A stretch of 64,000 nt of DNA, taken from Deltaproteobacteria bacterium (lineage in GTDB: Bacteria > Myxococcota > Myxococcia > SLRQ01). Position numbers and translations under genes: made by a program. The stretch covers positions 1-64,000 of the forward strand of contig SLRQ01000025.1 of NCBI GenBank assembly GCA_007130885.1. Direction: 5' to 3'. The notes beneath the pieces are model-generated. The model searched no databases. It was not told where the DNA came from and was given only the letters and a program-made list of their open reading frames with translations. Positions 42,284 through 50,623 of the stretch are shown in pieces (positions within the stretch are counted from its first letter, which is position 1; each line of letters starts with the position of its first letter).

Positions 42284-43485
42284 AAAGCTCATACGGTCCT
42301 GTGAAGACGGGCGCCGACGTTCTGATCAAGGAGAACCTCGCGAGGGTGGCCGGAAAAAGGGTAGGGCTGGTTTGCAACCAATCATCGGTTGAAAGCTCGC
42401 GGCTCGTCCATTTGGCGGACCTCCTTATGGAGGCTGATGACGTCGACCTGGCTTGCTTGTTCGCGCCGGAGCATGGCGTGCGCGGAGAAGCCCAGGACAT
42501 GGATCTCGTGAAGGACTGCATCGATCGCGATACGGGAGTGCCGGTTCATAGCTTGTACGGACGGGACTTCGACTCGTTGACTCCATCTTCGGCTGCTATC
42601 GATGACTTGGACGTATTGGTTGTGGACGTACAGGACGTAGGTGCTCGCTACTACACTTTCGCGGCCACGATGGCGCTTTGCATGAAAGCCGCGGCGGCGG
42701 CCGGTGTGAAGCTGATCGTGCTCGATAGGCCCAACCCGCTCGGAGGTGATGCCGTCGAGGGTCCGCTCGTCGAGCCGGGCTATGAGAGCTTCGTCGGTCT
42801 CTACCCGGTACCGGTCAGGCACGGAATGACAGTGGGAGAGCTTGCGGGTTGGTACAACGATCGGGAGGGCCTGGGCTGCGATCTGGAAGTAGTGGCCATG
42901 GAGGGCTGGCAGCGCTCGATGAGCTTCGAGCAGACCGGTCTAGTGTGGGTGCATCCGTCCCCAAACATGCCCACCGTGGATACGGCCTTCGTCTATCCCG
43001 GGATGTGTCTTGTAGAGGGCACTCTTCTATCGGAGGGCCGGGGGACCACTCGTCCCTTCGAGCAGGCCGGCGCTCCGTTCGTGCACCCCGAGAAGCTGGC
43101 TGCCCGTTTGACGGAGCTTGTTGAAGCTTGGGGCTTGGGAGGAGTCCAGTTTCGGCCTTGTGCCTTCAGGCCGATGTTTCAAAAGCACGCCGGTTTCGTA
43201 TGCGGCGGCGTGTTCTTGCACGTGCGCGACCAAAAGGAGCTGCGTCCCTGGGCTGTTGGGGTGGCGTTCGTCGAGGCCGTCAGGGACCTATGGCCGGAAG
43301 AGCTCAAATGGCGAACCGAGCCATACGAGTTCGTTGGTGATCGTCCGGCTTTGGACCTTCTCCTCGGCTCGTCGACCATCAGGGAGCGATGGGAGAAAGG
43401 AGGTTCCGCATTGGGCCTGGTCGAGGAAGCAGGAGCGGCGGCCGCCACCTTCGAGAGGGAGCGAGAGCCTTACCTTCTTTATTGA
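42280..43485 (+). CDS. namZ: NamZ-like exo-beta-N-acetylmuramidase (DUF1343)
   Basis: DUF1343 proteins were shown to cleave terminal MurNAc from peptidoglycan fragments (NamZ, GH171). The product (401 aa) shows the family motifs GLVCNQSSV, FAPEHGVRGEAQD, VDVQDVGARYYTF, LDRPNPLGG, PVPVRHGMTVGELA, WVHPSPNMPTVDTAFVYPG and LLSEGRGTTRPFE. It has no signal peptide, so it may act on imported muropeptides, in contrast to secreted members. It overlaps the TPR lipoprotein stop and runs 7 bases into the end of the convergent nadD gene. Confidence 0.9.
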   Translation: MKSSYGPVKTGADVLIKENLARVAGKRVGLVCNQSSVESSRLVHLADLLMEADDVDLACLFAPEHGVRGEAQDMDLVKDCIDRDTGVPVHSLYGRDFDSLTPSSAAIDDLDVLVVDVQDVGARYYTFAATMALCMKAAAAAGVKLIVLDRPNPLGGDAVEGPLVEPGYESFVGLYPVPVRHGMTVGELAGWYNDREGLGCDLEVVAMEGWQRSMSFEQTGLVWVHPSPNMPTVDTAFVYPGMCLVEGTLLSEGRGTTRPFEQAGAPFVHPEKLAARLTELVEAWGLGGVQFRPCAFRPMFQKHAGFVCGGVFLHVRDQKELRPWAVGVAFVEAVRDLWPEELKWRTEPYEFVGDRPALDLLLGSSTIRERWEKGGSALGLVEEAGAAAATFEREREPYLLY

Positions 43486-44054
43486 CGAAACCAGCCCTCC
43501 CGCTCACAGGCCTCCGCCACTTCTTGCGGAACCCACCCACGGACCGATTCGCCTTGCCTCAAGCGATCTCTAATCCATGACGACGACACATCCGGGATTT
43601 GTGGGCCGGGGCCCTCCGCCGGTGCTCCGGCACGGTTGATGACTATCAGGCGAACCATCTCTCGAAGGCGGTCGGCTTCTTTCCATCTGTCGAGCTCGCC
43701 CACCAGGTCGCTTCCAATCACGAGAGCGAAGCTGTTTTGGGAATTCTCCGCCATAAGCCGAGCAATCGTGTCCACAGTCCAGCTTGCTCCGCCTTCGATT
43801 CTAGCCTCTATATCGCTGACGCGGGCTCTCTCCCCAAACAGATCCGCGACCATACCGCACATGAGATAGCGAGCTTCGTATGGAGCAAGCTTCTTGCCGA
43901 AGGGGTGCTTGCAGGTGGGAACCATCCACACCTCGTCGATCGGCTCGGTTGCCAGCACGTGAGCCACGACATAGACGTGCCCCATGTGTGGCGGGTTGAA
44001 GGATCCCCCGAAGACAGCCACTCGTTTTTGACCTGACGACCCCGCTGTAGCCAT
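43479..44054 (-). CDS. nadD: Nicotinate-nucleotide adenylyltransferase
   Basis: NadD adenylylates nicotinate mononucleotide to deamido-NAD, following NadC (encoded at 56856). The product (191 aa from ATG 44054) has the nucleotidyltransferase signature GGSFNPPHMGH, PTCKHPFGKKLAPYEAR, and the C-terminal SSSWIRDRLRQGESV (the iSSt.IR motif). GTG 44066 is an alternative start with four more residues. It ends by overlapping the namZ stop by 7 bases. The DUF2520 gene lies upstream, 24 bases away. Confidence 0.93.
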   Translation of the reverse strand: MATAGSSGQKRVAVFGGSFNPPHMGHVYVVAHVLATEPIDEVWMVPTCKHPFGKKLAPYEARYLMCGMVADLFGERARVSDIEARIEGGASWTVDTIARLMAENSQNSFALVIGSDLVGELDRWKEADRLREMVRLIVINRAGAPAEGPGPQIPDVSSSWIRDRLRQGESVRGWVPQEVAEACEREGWFRQ

Positions 44055-44078
44055 CCGATTCCACACCTCTTGCTCTAG

Positions 44079-44930
44079 TTATTGTTTGCCGCTCACCACC
44101 AATGCCGCGCGATCGTTGAGTGTCCTGTATAGCAACCGAGCCTCCGGAGAGACTCCTTCCAAAGCTTCCAAGTGGCGCCGGATTACATCTTCATCACCTC
44201 TTGCCACCGGGCCGGTCATTGCCTTGGCGGGGCTGCCGGAGCGAGCCAGGTTGTTCAGCGTGCTTCGAGCTAGTCCCACCAGCCCCTCCAGGGCTGCTCC
44301 TCGCTCGAGGCCGGCGGCTTCGGCGGTTTGAGCGGCGGTATCCAGCAGAGCGACCAGCCCACCGGCCGACAGGACTGCCGCGGCGTGATAAAGCGCCCGG
44401 GCATCCGAAGCGGAGACGCCGGGTCGGGGCGACAGGGATACGGGTTTCGAGCCGAGCGCGCGGGCGAGCCGAGAAAGACGGCGGACCATGGCCTGGTTTC
44501 CGTCGATCAGCGCCAACGCGCCAGAAAAGAGCTCGTGAGCCGTTTTGGGATCGGCGAACGAGCGAAGCACGTGTAGCGAGCCTATCTCCGCGCCGGCCTC
44601 GGCCGCGGCGGACAAAGGGGAGAGGTCCAGGCACCCAGAGCAGTGAACGACGGCTTGGCCTTTGCCCACCAGACCTTCACGTACTAGGCCGGCGCAGACG
44701 GCGGATACGGCTTGGTCGGCGACCGGCAGAAAGACCCAGTCGGCGTGTGAGATTGCGCTCGGCGGCCTTCCCGATGAAACCTTCATCCCGGTTATTCGCC
44801 GAGCGCGCCGGGCGGATGTCGCGGAGCGAGACCACGCGCCGAGAACCTCCAGGCCCGCGCTTGGAAGCAGCTTCAATAGGCCGCACCCCAGCCTGCCGGC
44901 TCCGACGACGAAGGCTTTTTTCGGCGGCAT
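44079..44930 (-). CDS. Rossmann-fold DUF2520-type dehydrogenase-like protein
   Basis: The 283-residue product begins with a dinucleotide-binding loop (KAFVVGAGRLGCGLLKLL) and continues with ADWVFLPVADQAVSAVC, VVHCSGCLDLSPLSAA and SLHVLRSFAD, the typical order of DUF2520 Rossmann-like proteins related to F420-dependent/ProC dehydrogenases. The C-terminal helical domain (ARALYHAAAVLSAGGLVALL) matches. The physiological substrate is not known for the family. Its start overlaps the end of the Clp ATPase gene by one base. Confidence 0.85.
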   Translation of the reverse strand: MPPKKAFVVGAGRLGCGLLKLLPSAGLEVLGAWSRSATSARRARRITGMKVSSGRPPSAISHADWVFLPVADQAVSAVCAGLVREGLVGKGQAVVHCSGCLDLSPLSAAAEAGAEIGSLHVLRSFADPKTAHELFSGALALIDGNQAMVRRLSRLARALGSKPVSLSPRPGVSASDARALYHAAAVLSAGGLVALLDTAAQTAEAAGLERGAALEGLVGLARSTLNNLARSGSPAKAMTGPVARGDEDVIRRHLEALEGVSPEARLLYRTLNDRAALVVSGKQ

Positions 44931-47473
44931 TATCTCTCTCCGTTCGCGCTGCCGCCGCCGGCTTTCTCGAAGACTATCTTGTCGTTCGAGAGGCGCAGAG
45001 CAATGGAGTCGCCGGCCACCAGCTCGCCGGAAAGAATTCTCTCCGCTATGGGAGCCTCGATAAGCCTCTGAAGGGTCTGCCGTAGCGGCCTGGCGCCGAG
45101 GCTGGGATCGAACCCGCCGTTGTCTATGAGATGCTCGATTACATCTTTCGACGCTCGATAGCTTATGCGCTTCTCCGAGGTCAGGGTACGGCTAGAGTCT
45201 TCCAGCAGCAGCTCGGCTATCTCGGCTACCTGATCTCTGGTCAGCGGCTGGAATACCAGGCGCTCTTCGATGCGGTTCCAAAGCTCTGGTGAAAGAGCGT
45301 CCCTGGCTACATCGATTACCCTTTCCACACGGTCATCGGAGGCCATGGGGTCGAGATGGGCGGAGTCGGAGTTATTTCCACCGGTCGTGAAGCCCATCGG
45401 TGACCTGGAGCCACCCTCAAAGGCCTCCGAGCCGAGGTTGGTGGTCATGATTATCACTGTGTTGGCGAAAGTGACCTGTCTTCCGCGGCCATCGGTCAGG
45501 TGCCCCTCATCGAGGATCTGAAGAAGAAGCTGCAAGACCTCTCTGTGCGCTTTCTCGATCTCATCCAGCAGGACCACCGCGAAAGGCCGGCGGCGCACGG
45601 CTTCAGTGAGTTGGCCGCCATCGCCATAGCCCACGTAACCGGGAGGTGCGCCGATGAGCCTGGCGGAGGTGTTGGACTCTCCGAACTCGCTCATGTCGAG
45701 GCGAATCAGGGCGTCGCCGGACTCGAAGAGGATCTTCGCCAACGCCTTGGCTGTCTCGGTCTTTCCAACTCCTGTCGGACCCATGAGCAGAAAGGACCCC
45801 ATGGGTCGCCTGCTGTCGAAGCCCGCATAGTTGCGCCGAACCGTTCGCGCGATTGCCTGGACCGCGTGATGGTGCCCCACGATTCGTTCCGCGAGCTTGT
45901 CCTCCATATTGAGGAACCGCTCTCGGTCCGTCATGAGCAGCCTCTCCTCGGGCACGGAGGCGAGCTTTGAAATCACTCGCGCTATGTCAGCCGCGTCTAT
46001 GATGTCGCGGTCTTCGCGGCTTGCCCTGGAACCTGCCAGATCGATTATGCCGATGGCCTTGTCTGGAAGACAGCGGTCGGTGATGTATCGCTCGGAGAGG
46101 CTGACGGCCGCTTGCAGCGCTTCGGGAAGATACTCGACCTCGTGATGCTCCGAGTAGCGTTCGACGAGCCCTTCCAAGATGCAACAGGTTTCGGGGATGC
46201 CAGGCTCCGCCACCAGCACCGGGCTGAAGCGCCTTTCGAGGGCGAGGTCCTGTTCGATGAACTTCCTGTACTCGTCGTGCGTGGTGGCCCCCACACAAGG
46301 AAACTCACCTCTTGCCAGCGAGGCTTTCAGCTCGTTTGCCGCGTCTTGAGGACCTTCGCCGGTAGCGCCGGCGCCGATCATGGTGTGCATCTCATCGATG
46401 AACACGATAATGCGGCCTCTTGCTTTTCGAACTTCGTCCTTGATGCCGCCGAGCTTCTCGCTGAACGAGCCGCGAAGATGTGTGCCGGCCAGGATGGAGG
46501 CCATGTCGAGCTCGATGACCAGCCTGTCGCCGAGCTTGTGACCTCTCTGCCGCAGAGCCAGCAGTCTTTGTGCAAGACCTTCTACTATCGCGGTCTTGCC
46601 CACACCCGGCTCACCTACGAGAACGGGGTTGTTGGCCTTGCGCTTTCCTAGGACGTCGATGATCTCCTCGATCTCGTGCTCTCTACCGATGAGGGGATCG
46701 AAGCCTCCCTCGAATGCAAGCTCGGTAAGATTCCGCCCCATACCGGCGAGCCATGGGTATTCTTCCGGGTCGAGTCGATACCACGGCATCGGCGAAACAT
46801 GATGTGCCTTCGTCGGTAGGGGTTCCCTCTTATCCGCTGTTTCCCCCTCATCCGGCTTGCTGGTCGGCCGAGTAGGCTCGTTGGTCCGCTCGATGATTTC
46901 TTCCGATTCTTCAGGGCCCGCGGTCTCCTTGCTCTCGAGGGTCGAGCGAGGGGAGGCGCCTGGTTGAGGCTGCCTTGTAGGCGGGAGAGCAGTGTCGAGG
47001 ATTCGCCGAGTACTACTTGCGGTTTTCCTGGCCGTGTCCCGTACAAAGGTGGCTTCCCGAACTCTCCGGGGCATGTTGCCGGTCAGGTAGCTCATGGCTT
47101 GGTTTCGTATGGCCACCAGGTCTATTCCGGTTCCCTGCAGCAGGCGAAAAGCCGTGACTTCCCTCGAACGAAGCACCGCTACGAGTAAGTGCAGGCACTC
47201 GACCTCACGCATGTTCGCCTGGGATGCCAACGTGCGCGCCCGGTTGATGAGAGTATCGAGCATCTCCTGGCTTTCATGCTCGACTCTTTCGATTCGTTCA
47301 AGGATTCCGTCCTCGGATAAACCCCTGTCTCGCAGAAGCACCTGTGCCCGGTTCGGCACGGTAAACAAAGCCAGCAGAACATGGGTTGATGAGCATGGCT
47401 GGTCCGCGGCCTGCGCCATATCCTGCGCTTCCACGAGGACCTGTGTTAGATCGTGGCTGGCGTTGGTTCTCAT
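44930..47473 (-). CDS. ClpA/ClpC-type AAA+ unfoldase
   Basis: Clp ATPases unfold substrates for ClpP. The product (847 aa) has an N-terminal Clp domain (about 1-145), a long disordered linker (about 150-230), a first AAA+ module (Walker A GEPGVGKT, Walker B VIVFIDEMHTM) and a second (GPTGVGKTETAKALA, VVLLDEIEKAH). The C-terminal part has FDPSLGARPLRQTLQRLIE. A loop with SPMGFTTG resembles the (I/L)G(F/L) ClpP-docking tripeptide, so partnership with ClpP is likely. The M-domain coiled coil of ClpC/ClpB is not evident, which favours a ClpA-like protein. No clpS or clpP is adjacent. Confidence 0.9.
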   Translation of the reverse strand: MRTNASHDLTQVLVEAQDMAQAADQPCSSTHVLLALFTVPNRAQVLLRDRGLSEDGILERIERVEHESQEMLDTLINRARTLASQANMREVECLHLLVAVLRSREVTAFRLLQGTGIDLVAIRNQAMSYLTGNMPRRVREATFVRDTARKTASSTRRILDTALPPTRQPQPGASPRSTLESKETAGPEESEEIIERTNEPTRPTSKPDEGETADKREPLPTKAHHVSPMPWYRLDPEEYPWLAGMGRNLTELAFEGGFDPLIGREHEIEEIIDVLGKRKANNPVLVGEPGVGKTAIVEGLAQRLLALRQRGHKLGDRLVIELDMASILAGTHLRGSFSEKLGGIKDEVRKARGRIIVFIDEMHTMIGAGATGEGPQDAANELKASLARGEFPCVGATTHDEYRKFIEQDLALERRFSPVLVAEPGIPETCCILEGLVERYSEHHEVEYLPEALQAAVSLSERYITDRCLPDKAIGIIDLAGSRASREDRDIIDAADIARVISKLASVPEERLLMTDRERFLNMEDKLAERIVGHHHAVQAIARTVRRNYAGFDSRRPMGSFLLMGPTGVGKTETAKALAKILFESGDALIRLDMSEFGESNTSARLIGAPPGYVGYGDGGQLTEAVRRRPFAVVLLDEIEKAHREVLQLLLQILDEGHLTDGRGRQVTFANTVIIMTTNLGSEAFEGGSRSPMGFTTGGNNSDSAHLDPMASDDRVERVIDVARDALSPELWNRIEERLVFQPLTRDQVAEIAELLLEDSSRTLTSEKRISYRASKDVIEHLIDNGGFDPSLGARPLRQTLQRLIEAPIAERILSGELVAGDSIALRLSNDKIVFEKAGGGSANGER

Positions 47474-47607
47474 GAGTCAGGTGAGATGTGTCTCTCGAGG
47501 CCGGATCTGCCGGTCGAGACGTTGCTTCGAAGCGGAACCCTGCATGACGAGGCGATCACGTTTGAACGCTGCGGAGTATGGCACAGGGGATCTTGAGCAG
47601 CAATGCG

Positions 47608-48666
47608 CTAATCGAGACCGCGTTCGATCAAATCTTCTTCATCCCAACCCAGGTAATGGCCTATCTCATGAAGAAGCGTAATCTCGATTTGCTCGACCAA
47701 CTCTTCTTTTGTGCGGCAAGCCCGTTCTAGGTTTCTCTGATAGAGCACCACCGAGGCCGGGAACTCCGCCCAAGGATCGAATCCTTGCTGCTCGCGAAGC
47801 GAGTGACCCCGGAATAGGCCTAGTACTGTGGGGGGAAGTGGAGGCTTCTCATCCAAGAGATCATCTTCCGTTGGAATTGCCTCGCAGGTAATGGCGAGGT
47901 TTTTCATTTTGGAGCGGACTTTCTCGGGAATACGCTCGAGCGCTTCCTCGACCACGTGGTCGAACTCCTCGTCGGTCAGAGTGATTGGGGGCGGAAAGCG
48001 CTCCGCATCGATGCGAGAGGCTTGCTTGAACCTTCGGTCGGCCTCGTCGAGATGACCGGCCCTCTCTTCGACGAGGCCCATATGCCAATGCGCCAGCGCC
48101 AGGTTCGGATCCAAAGCCAACGCTCTTAGCAATGACTCCCGCGCCTCTTCGAGACGCACCAGGTCGAAAAGAGCTATGCCGATTTGAAGGTGGGCTGTCG
48201 GGCTGGCGGGCATATTGCGAGCGGCCGATGAGTACACATCCAGCGCCTGCTCCGCTTCCCCAAGTTCCAATAAAGCATGCCCCTTCGCGAGCATAAACTC
48301 TGCTTGCAAGTCTTCGTCACCTTGGCCGGCGGCGATATCCAGTCCGCGGCCGGCAAGTACGCGGACCTCTTCCAGTCCCTCCGGGTGTGTTGTGTAATCG
48401 AGAATGAGATGGCAGGCGTCTATCAAGATCTCGGGATCATCGGGTGAGCGGGCCAGCGCTTCGTGATATTCTCTATCAGCTCCGTTGTAGTCCCCCATCT
48501 CGGAGAGGACGGCGGCCAGATAATGGTGTGCCACAGCCGAGTCGGGCGCGATCTCGACGGCTTTGTATGCGGCAAAGCGAGCCTTCTCGATGTCGCCGTT
48601 TTCAAGCGCGTCGGCGGCGAGGTCGAGCGCCTCGTCGAGGCTATCGGGTTCTTTGTGTTCAGCCAT
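47608..48666 (-). CDS. TPR protein fused to a zincin-type metallopeptidase domain
   Basis: The N-terminal two thirds (about residues 10-220 from ATG 48666) are TPR repeats (ARFAAYKAVEIAPDSAVAHH; HLQIGIALFDLVRLEEARES). The C-terminus (about 225-352) matches the PF06262-type minimal metalloprotease domain: EEFDHVVEEALERIPEKV, then an FPASVVLYQRNLER segment and LLHEIGHYLGWDEEDL with the HExxH zinc motif. Proteins of the single-domain type are widespread; fusion to TPR is unusual to my knowledge. No signal peptide is evident. Start codons at 48744 (TTG) or 48729 (ATG) would extend it; none has a good ribosome-binding site. Confidence 0.85.
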   Translation of the reverse strand: MAEHKEPDSLDEALDLAADALENGDIEKARFAAYKAVEIAPDSAVAHHYLAAVLSEMGDYNGADREYHEALARSPDDPEILIDACHLILDYTTHPEGLEEVRVLAGRGLDIAAGQGDEDLQAEFMLAKGHALLELGEAEQALDVYSSAARNMPASPTAHLQIGIALFDLVRLEEARESLLRALALDPNLALAHWHMGLVEERAGHLDEADRRFKQASRIDAERFPPPITLTDEEFDHVVEEALERIPEKVRSKMKNLAITCEAIPTEDDLLDEKPPLPPTVLGLFRGHSLREQQGFDPWAEFPASVVLYQRNLERACRTKEELVEQIEITLLHEIGHYLGWDEEDLIERGLD

Positions 48667-48833
48667 CTGCTCGTCCGCGGCAGGTGGACGGATAGTTGTA
48701 TGTTCGGTTGGGGCGCTGGCTTCATACATGCAGCTAACACACAAGGTGATGTGGTGCTAGCTTTGCCGCCGCCAGGTTAGAGGCAGGTAATTAATCGAGA
48801 CCGTGCACGGCGGCTCGGTGGTGGCGGGCAGGG

Positions 48834-50198
48834 CTAGCAGGAGACTACTTTGTCCGGAGTTGCCATGTAGACCACGTTGCGGTGGCCTCGCTTTCCTCGG
48901 TACATGGCATGATCCGCCAGCTCCATTAGTCTGCGCTTGTCGGTAGTGTGCTCCGGATAGCAGGCTACGCCAACGGAAGCCGTCAAGCGAATTGCCTTGC
49001 CTTGATCCGAAAGGAAAAGGTGTTCTTCGAGGCCTTGACGCACACGCTCGGCAACCCTCAGTGCGCCCTCTCTATCCGACTCGGGCAGCACCAGTACGTA
49101 CTCGTCGCCACCGTACCGCACGGCGATATCTCGTGTTCTAATCTTGCTCTTGATCAAGGCGGCTACTTCCACCAACAGCTCCGAGCCTACCAGGTGGCCG
49201 TGCTCGTCGTTGATGGCCTTGAAGTTGTCCAGATCTAGAAAGAGCACGGCAAAGGGCTTGCCGCTGGCTTCGCCATGCTCGACGTACTGTTCCAGAATTC
49301 GGTGCAGATACCGACCATTGAAAAGCTGGGTCAGGTCGTCAGTGTAGGCAAGGTTTTGCGCGGTCTCCAGCCTGTCGAGTGCTTGGAGGGCCTGGGCGAG
49401 ATGGTTCGCAAGGAAGTGAGTAACTCGCAGCGCCTTCTCGTCAAAGCTTTGATTTGCGCCGGGAAAGCACAGGATGCTTAGTTTGTCTCCAGGCACCGTG
49501 ACCGGAATGCACGAGGGGTCCCCCAGTGTCCGCAGATCCTTGGGAGCCCGAGGGGAAACGGCGAAGGTTCCGTCTTTACCGTTGACCTGGAGCCATGAGT
49601 CGACTTGCGATACCTGGTCGAAATCGAGGGGCGTTCCGCTGCCGACCGCCGACTTGACGACTAGACCTTCCGGGCCGAAGGAGACCAGGAGGATCAGCAG
49701 CGAATCTGTGTGAGCTACCAAGGCTTCCGCCGCTTGATGGTATGCAAGATTGTGTTCCGTGGCGGCGGCTATTCGCGCCCCCGCCTGGGACAAAGCCAGG
49801 TGTTTTTTTAGGTCGATGTTTTCCCAGAGAAGTGAGCGGTACTCCGCGCAGCGGGTCACAGCCAGGCGAAGTGTCTCTAATGATGCGGGCTTGACCAAGT
49901 AGTCGAACGCACCGGCTTTGATGGCTCTGACAGCCGGGTCGACCATGTCGAGAGCGCTAATCATTATGACGCCGATGTCCGGGTCTATTTGTCTGGCCTG
50001 CGCCAAAACCTCTAGACCGTCCATGCCTGGCAGGATTACGTCGGTCACGAGAATGTCGAACTTGCTGGTTCTCAGTCTCTCGATGCCGGCTTCTCCGGTA
50101 TCGACGCTCTCTACCTCGTGACCGGCCGAGAGAAGGTGGTCCGAGTACATTTGTCGGGCCAGCCGGTCATCGTCGATGAGCAGTATTCTTGTCGACAT
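48834..50198 (-). CDS. REC-GAF-like-GGDEF diguanylate cyclase response regulator
   Basis: The 454-residue product makes c-di-GMP under phosphorelay control. An N-terminal receiver (1-120) has IDDDRLAR, phosphoacceptor Asp in DILVTDVILPGMDG, and DYLVKPAS. A GAF-like region (about 145-285) follows, then the GGDEF domain (about 295-450) with TDDLTQLFNGRYL, the active-site GGDEY (GGDEF variant) and an RTRD inhibitory-site motif five residues before it. All catalytic elements look intact. C-di-GMP regulates type IV pili in many bacteria, but no link is shown here. No partner histidine kinase is adjacent. Confidence 0.92.
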   Translation of the reverse strand: MSTRILLIDDDRLARQMYSDHLLSAGHEVESVDTGEAGIERLRTSKFDILVTDVILPGMDGLEVLAQARQIDPDIGVIMISALDMVDPAVRAIKAGAFDYLVKPASLETLRLAVTRCAEYRSLLWENIDLKKHLALSQAGARIAAATEHNLAYHQAAEALVAHTDSLLILLVSFGPEGLVVKSAVGSGTPLDFDQVSQVDSWLQVNGKDGTFAVSPRAPKDLRTLGDPSCIPVTVPGDKLSILCFPGANQSFDEKALRVTHFLANHLAQALQALDRLETAQNLAYTDDLTQLFNGRYLHRILEQYVEHGEASGKPFAVLFLDLDNFKAINDEHGHLVGSELLVEVAALIKSKIRTRDIAVRYGGDEYVLVLPESDREGALRVAERVRQGLEEHLFLSDQGKAIRLTASVGVACYPEHTTDKRRLMELADHAMYRGKRGHRNVVYMATPDKVVSC

Positions 50199-50623
50199 GA
50201 TGTCAAGCGCCGAAGGATAAAGATGGAGGAGTTCGGCCGGGTTCGCTCCTTGGCCGGCTCGATCGCCGAATCATGGTGTCTCCTCCCTCATGTCTAGTTG
50301 GCAGTGGAAGCTGTTTACCTCTAACAGATTTATCAGCGCCATGATGTTCGAATCAATTCGGGGTTGTCTATATCAATGGTGCTTCCCAAGTCATTTGCTC
50401 TCCCCGGTCAGCTTGGGAGGTTGCAGCATACTCTGAGTATCGAGCAAAAACCCTTTTTCATCAGGAGGATACGTTTGTGAGGCTTGGACTGCGGCGTGTT
50501 GACACCCCGGCATCCACCGGGTTACATAAATGCAAGTTACCCAACCGTGTCAATGTGTGCGCCATGGTCTCGTCGTAGTGTGGGGGAGGCGGCGTTTCGA
50601 TGGACAACCTAGGGGAGGGCTAG
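50199..50623. other. Non-coding interval with promoter
   Basis: No gene with family resemblance or good start signals is visible in about 425 bases. It holds the divergent upstream regions of the GGDEF gene and the REC-repeat gene, including a TTGACA promoter at 50499-50528, and A/T-richer patches than the neighbouring genes. Confidence 0.6.
50499..50528 (+). promoter_or_regulatory. Sigma70-like promoter with inverted repeat in the spacer
   Basis: A perfect TTGACA (50499-50504) precedes a TACATA-type -10 (50523-50528), a weak match, at 18 bases. The spacer contains CCCGG (50506-50510) and CCGGG (50517-50521), an inverted repeat that could be an operator. The leader to ATG 50624 would be about 90 bases. 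Confidence 0.4.

Noticed and set aside
44120..45085. Plus-strand 321-codon open frame
   Set aside because: It lies antisense to the DUF2520 gene and the end of the Clp gene. The translation is Arg/Pro-rich without any domain.
50281..50345. Sigma54-type promoter near TTGGCAGTGGAAGC
   Set aside because: The GG and GC doublets are 8 bases apart instead of the required 10.
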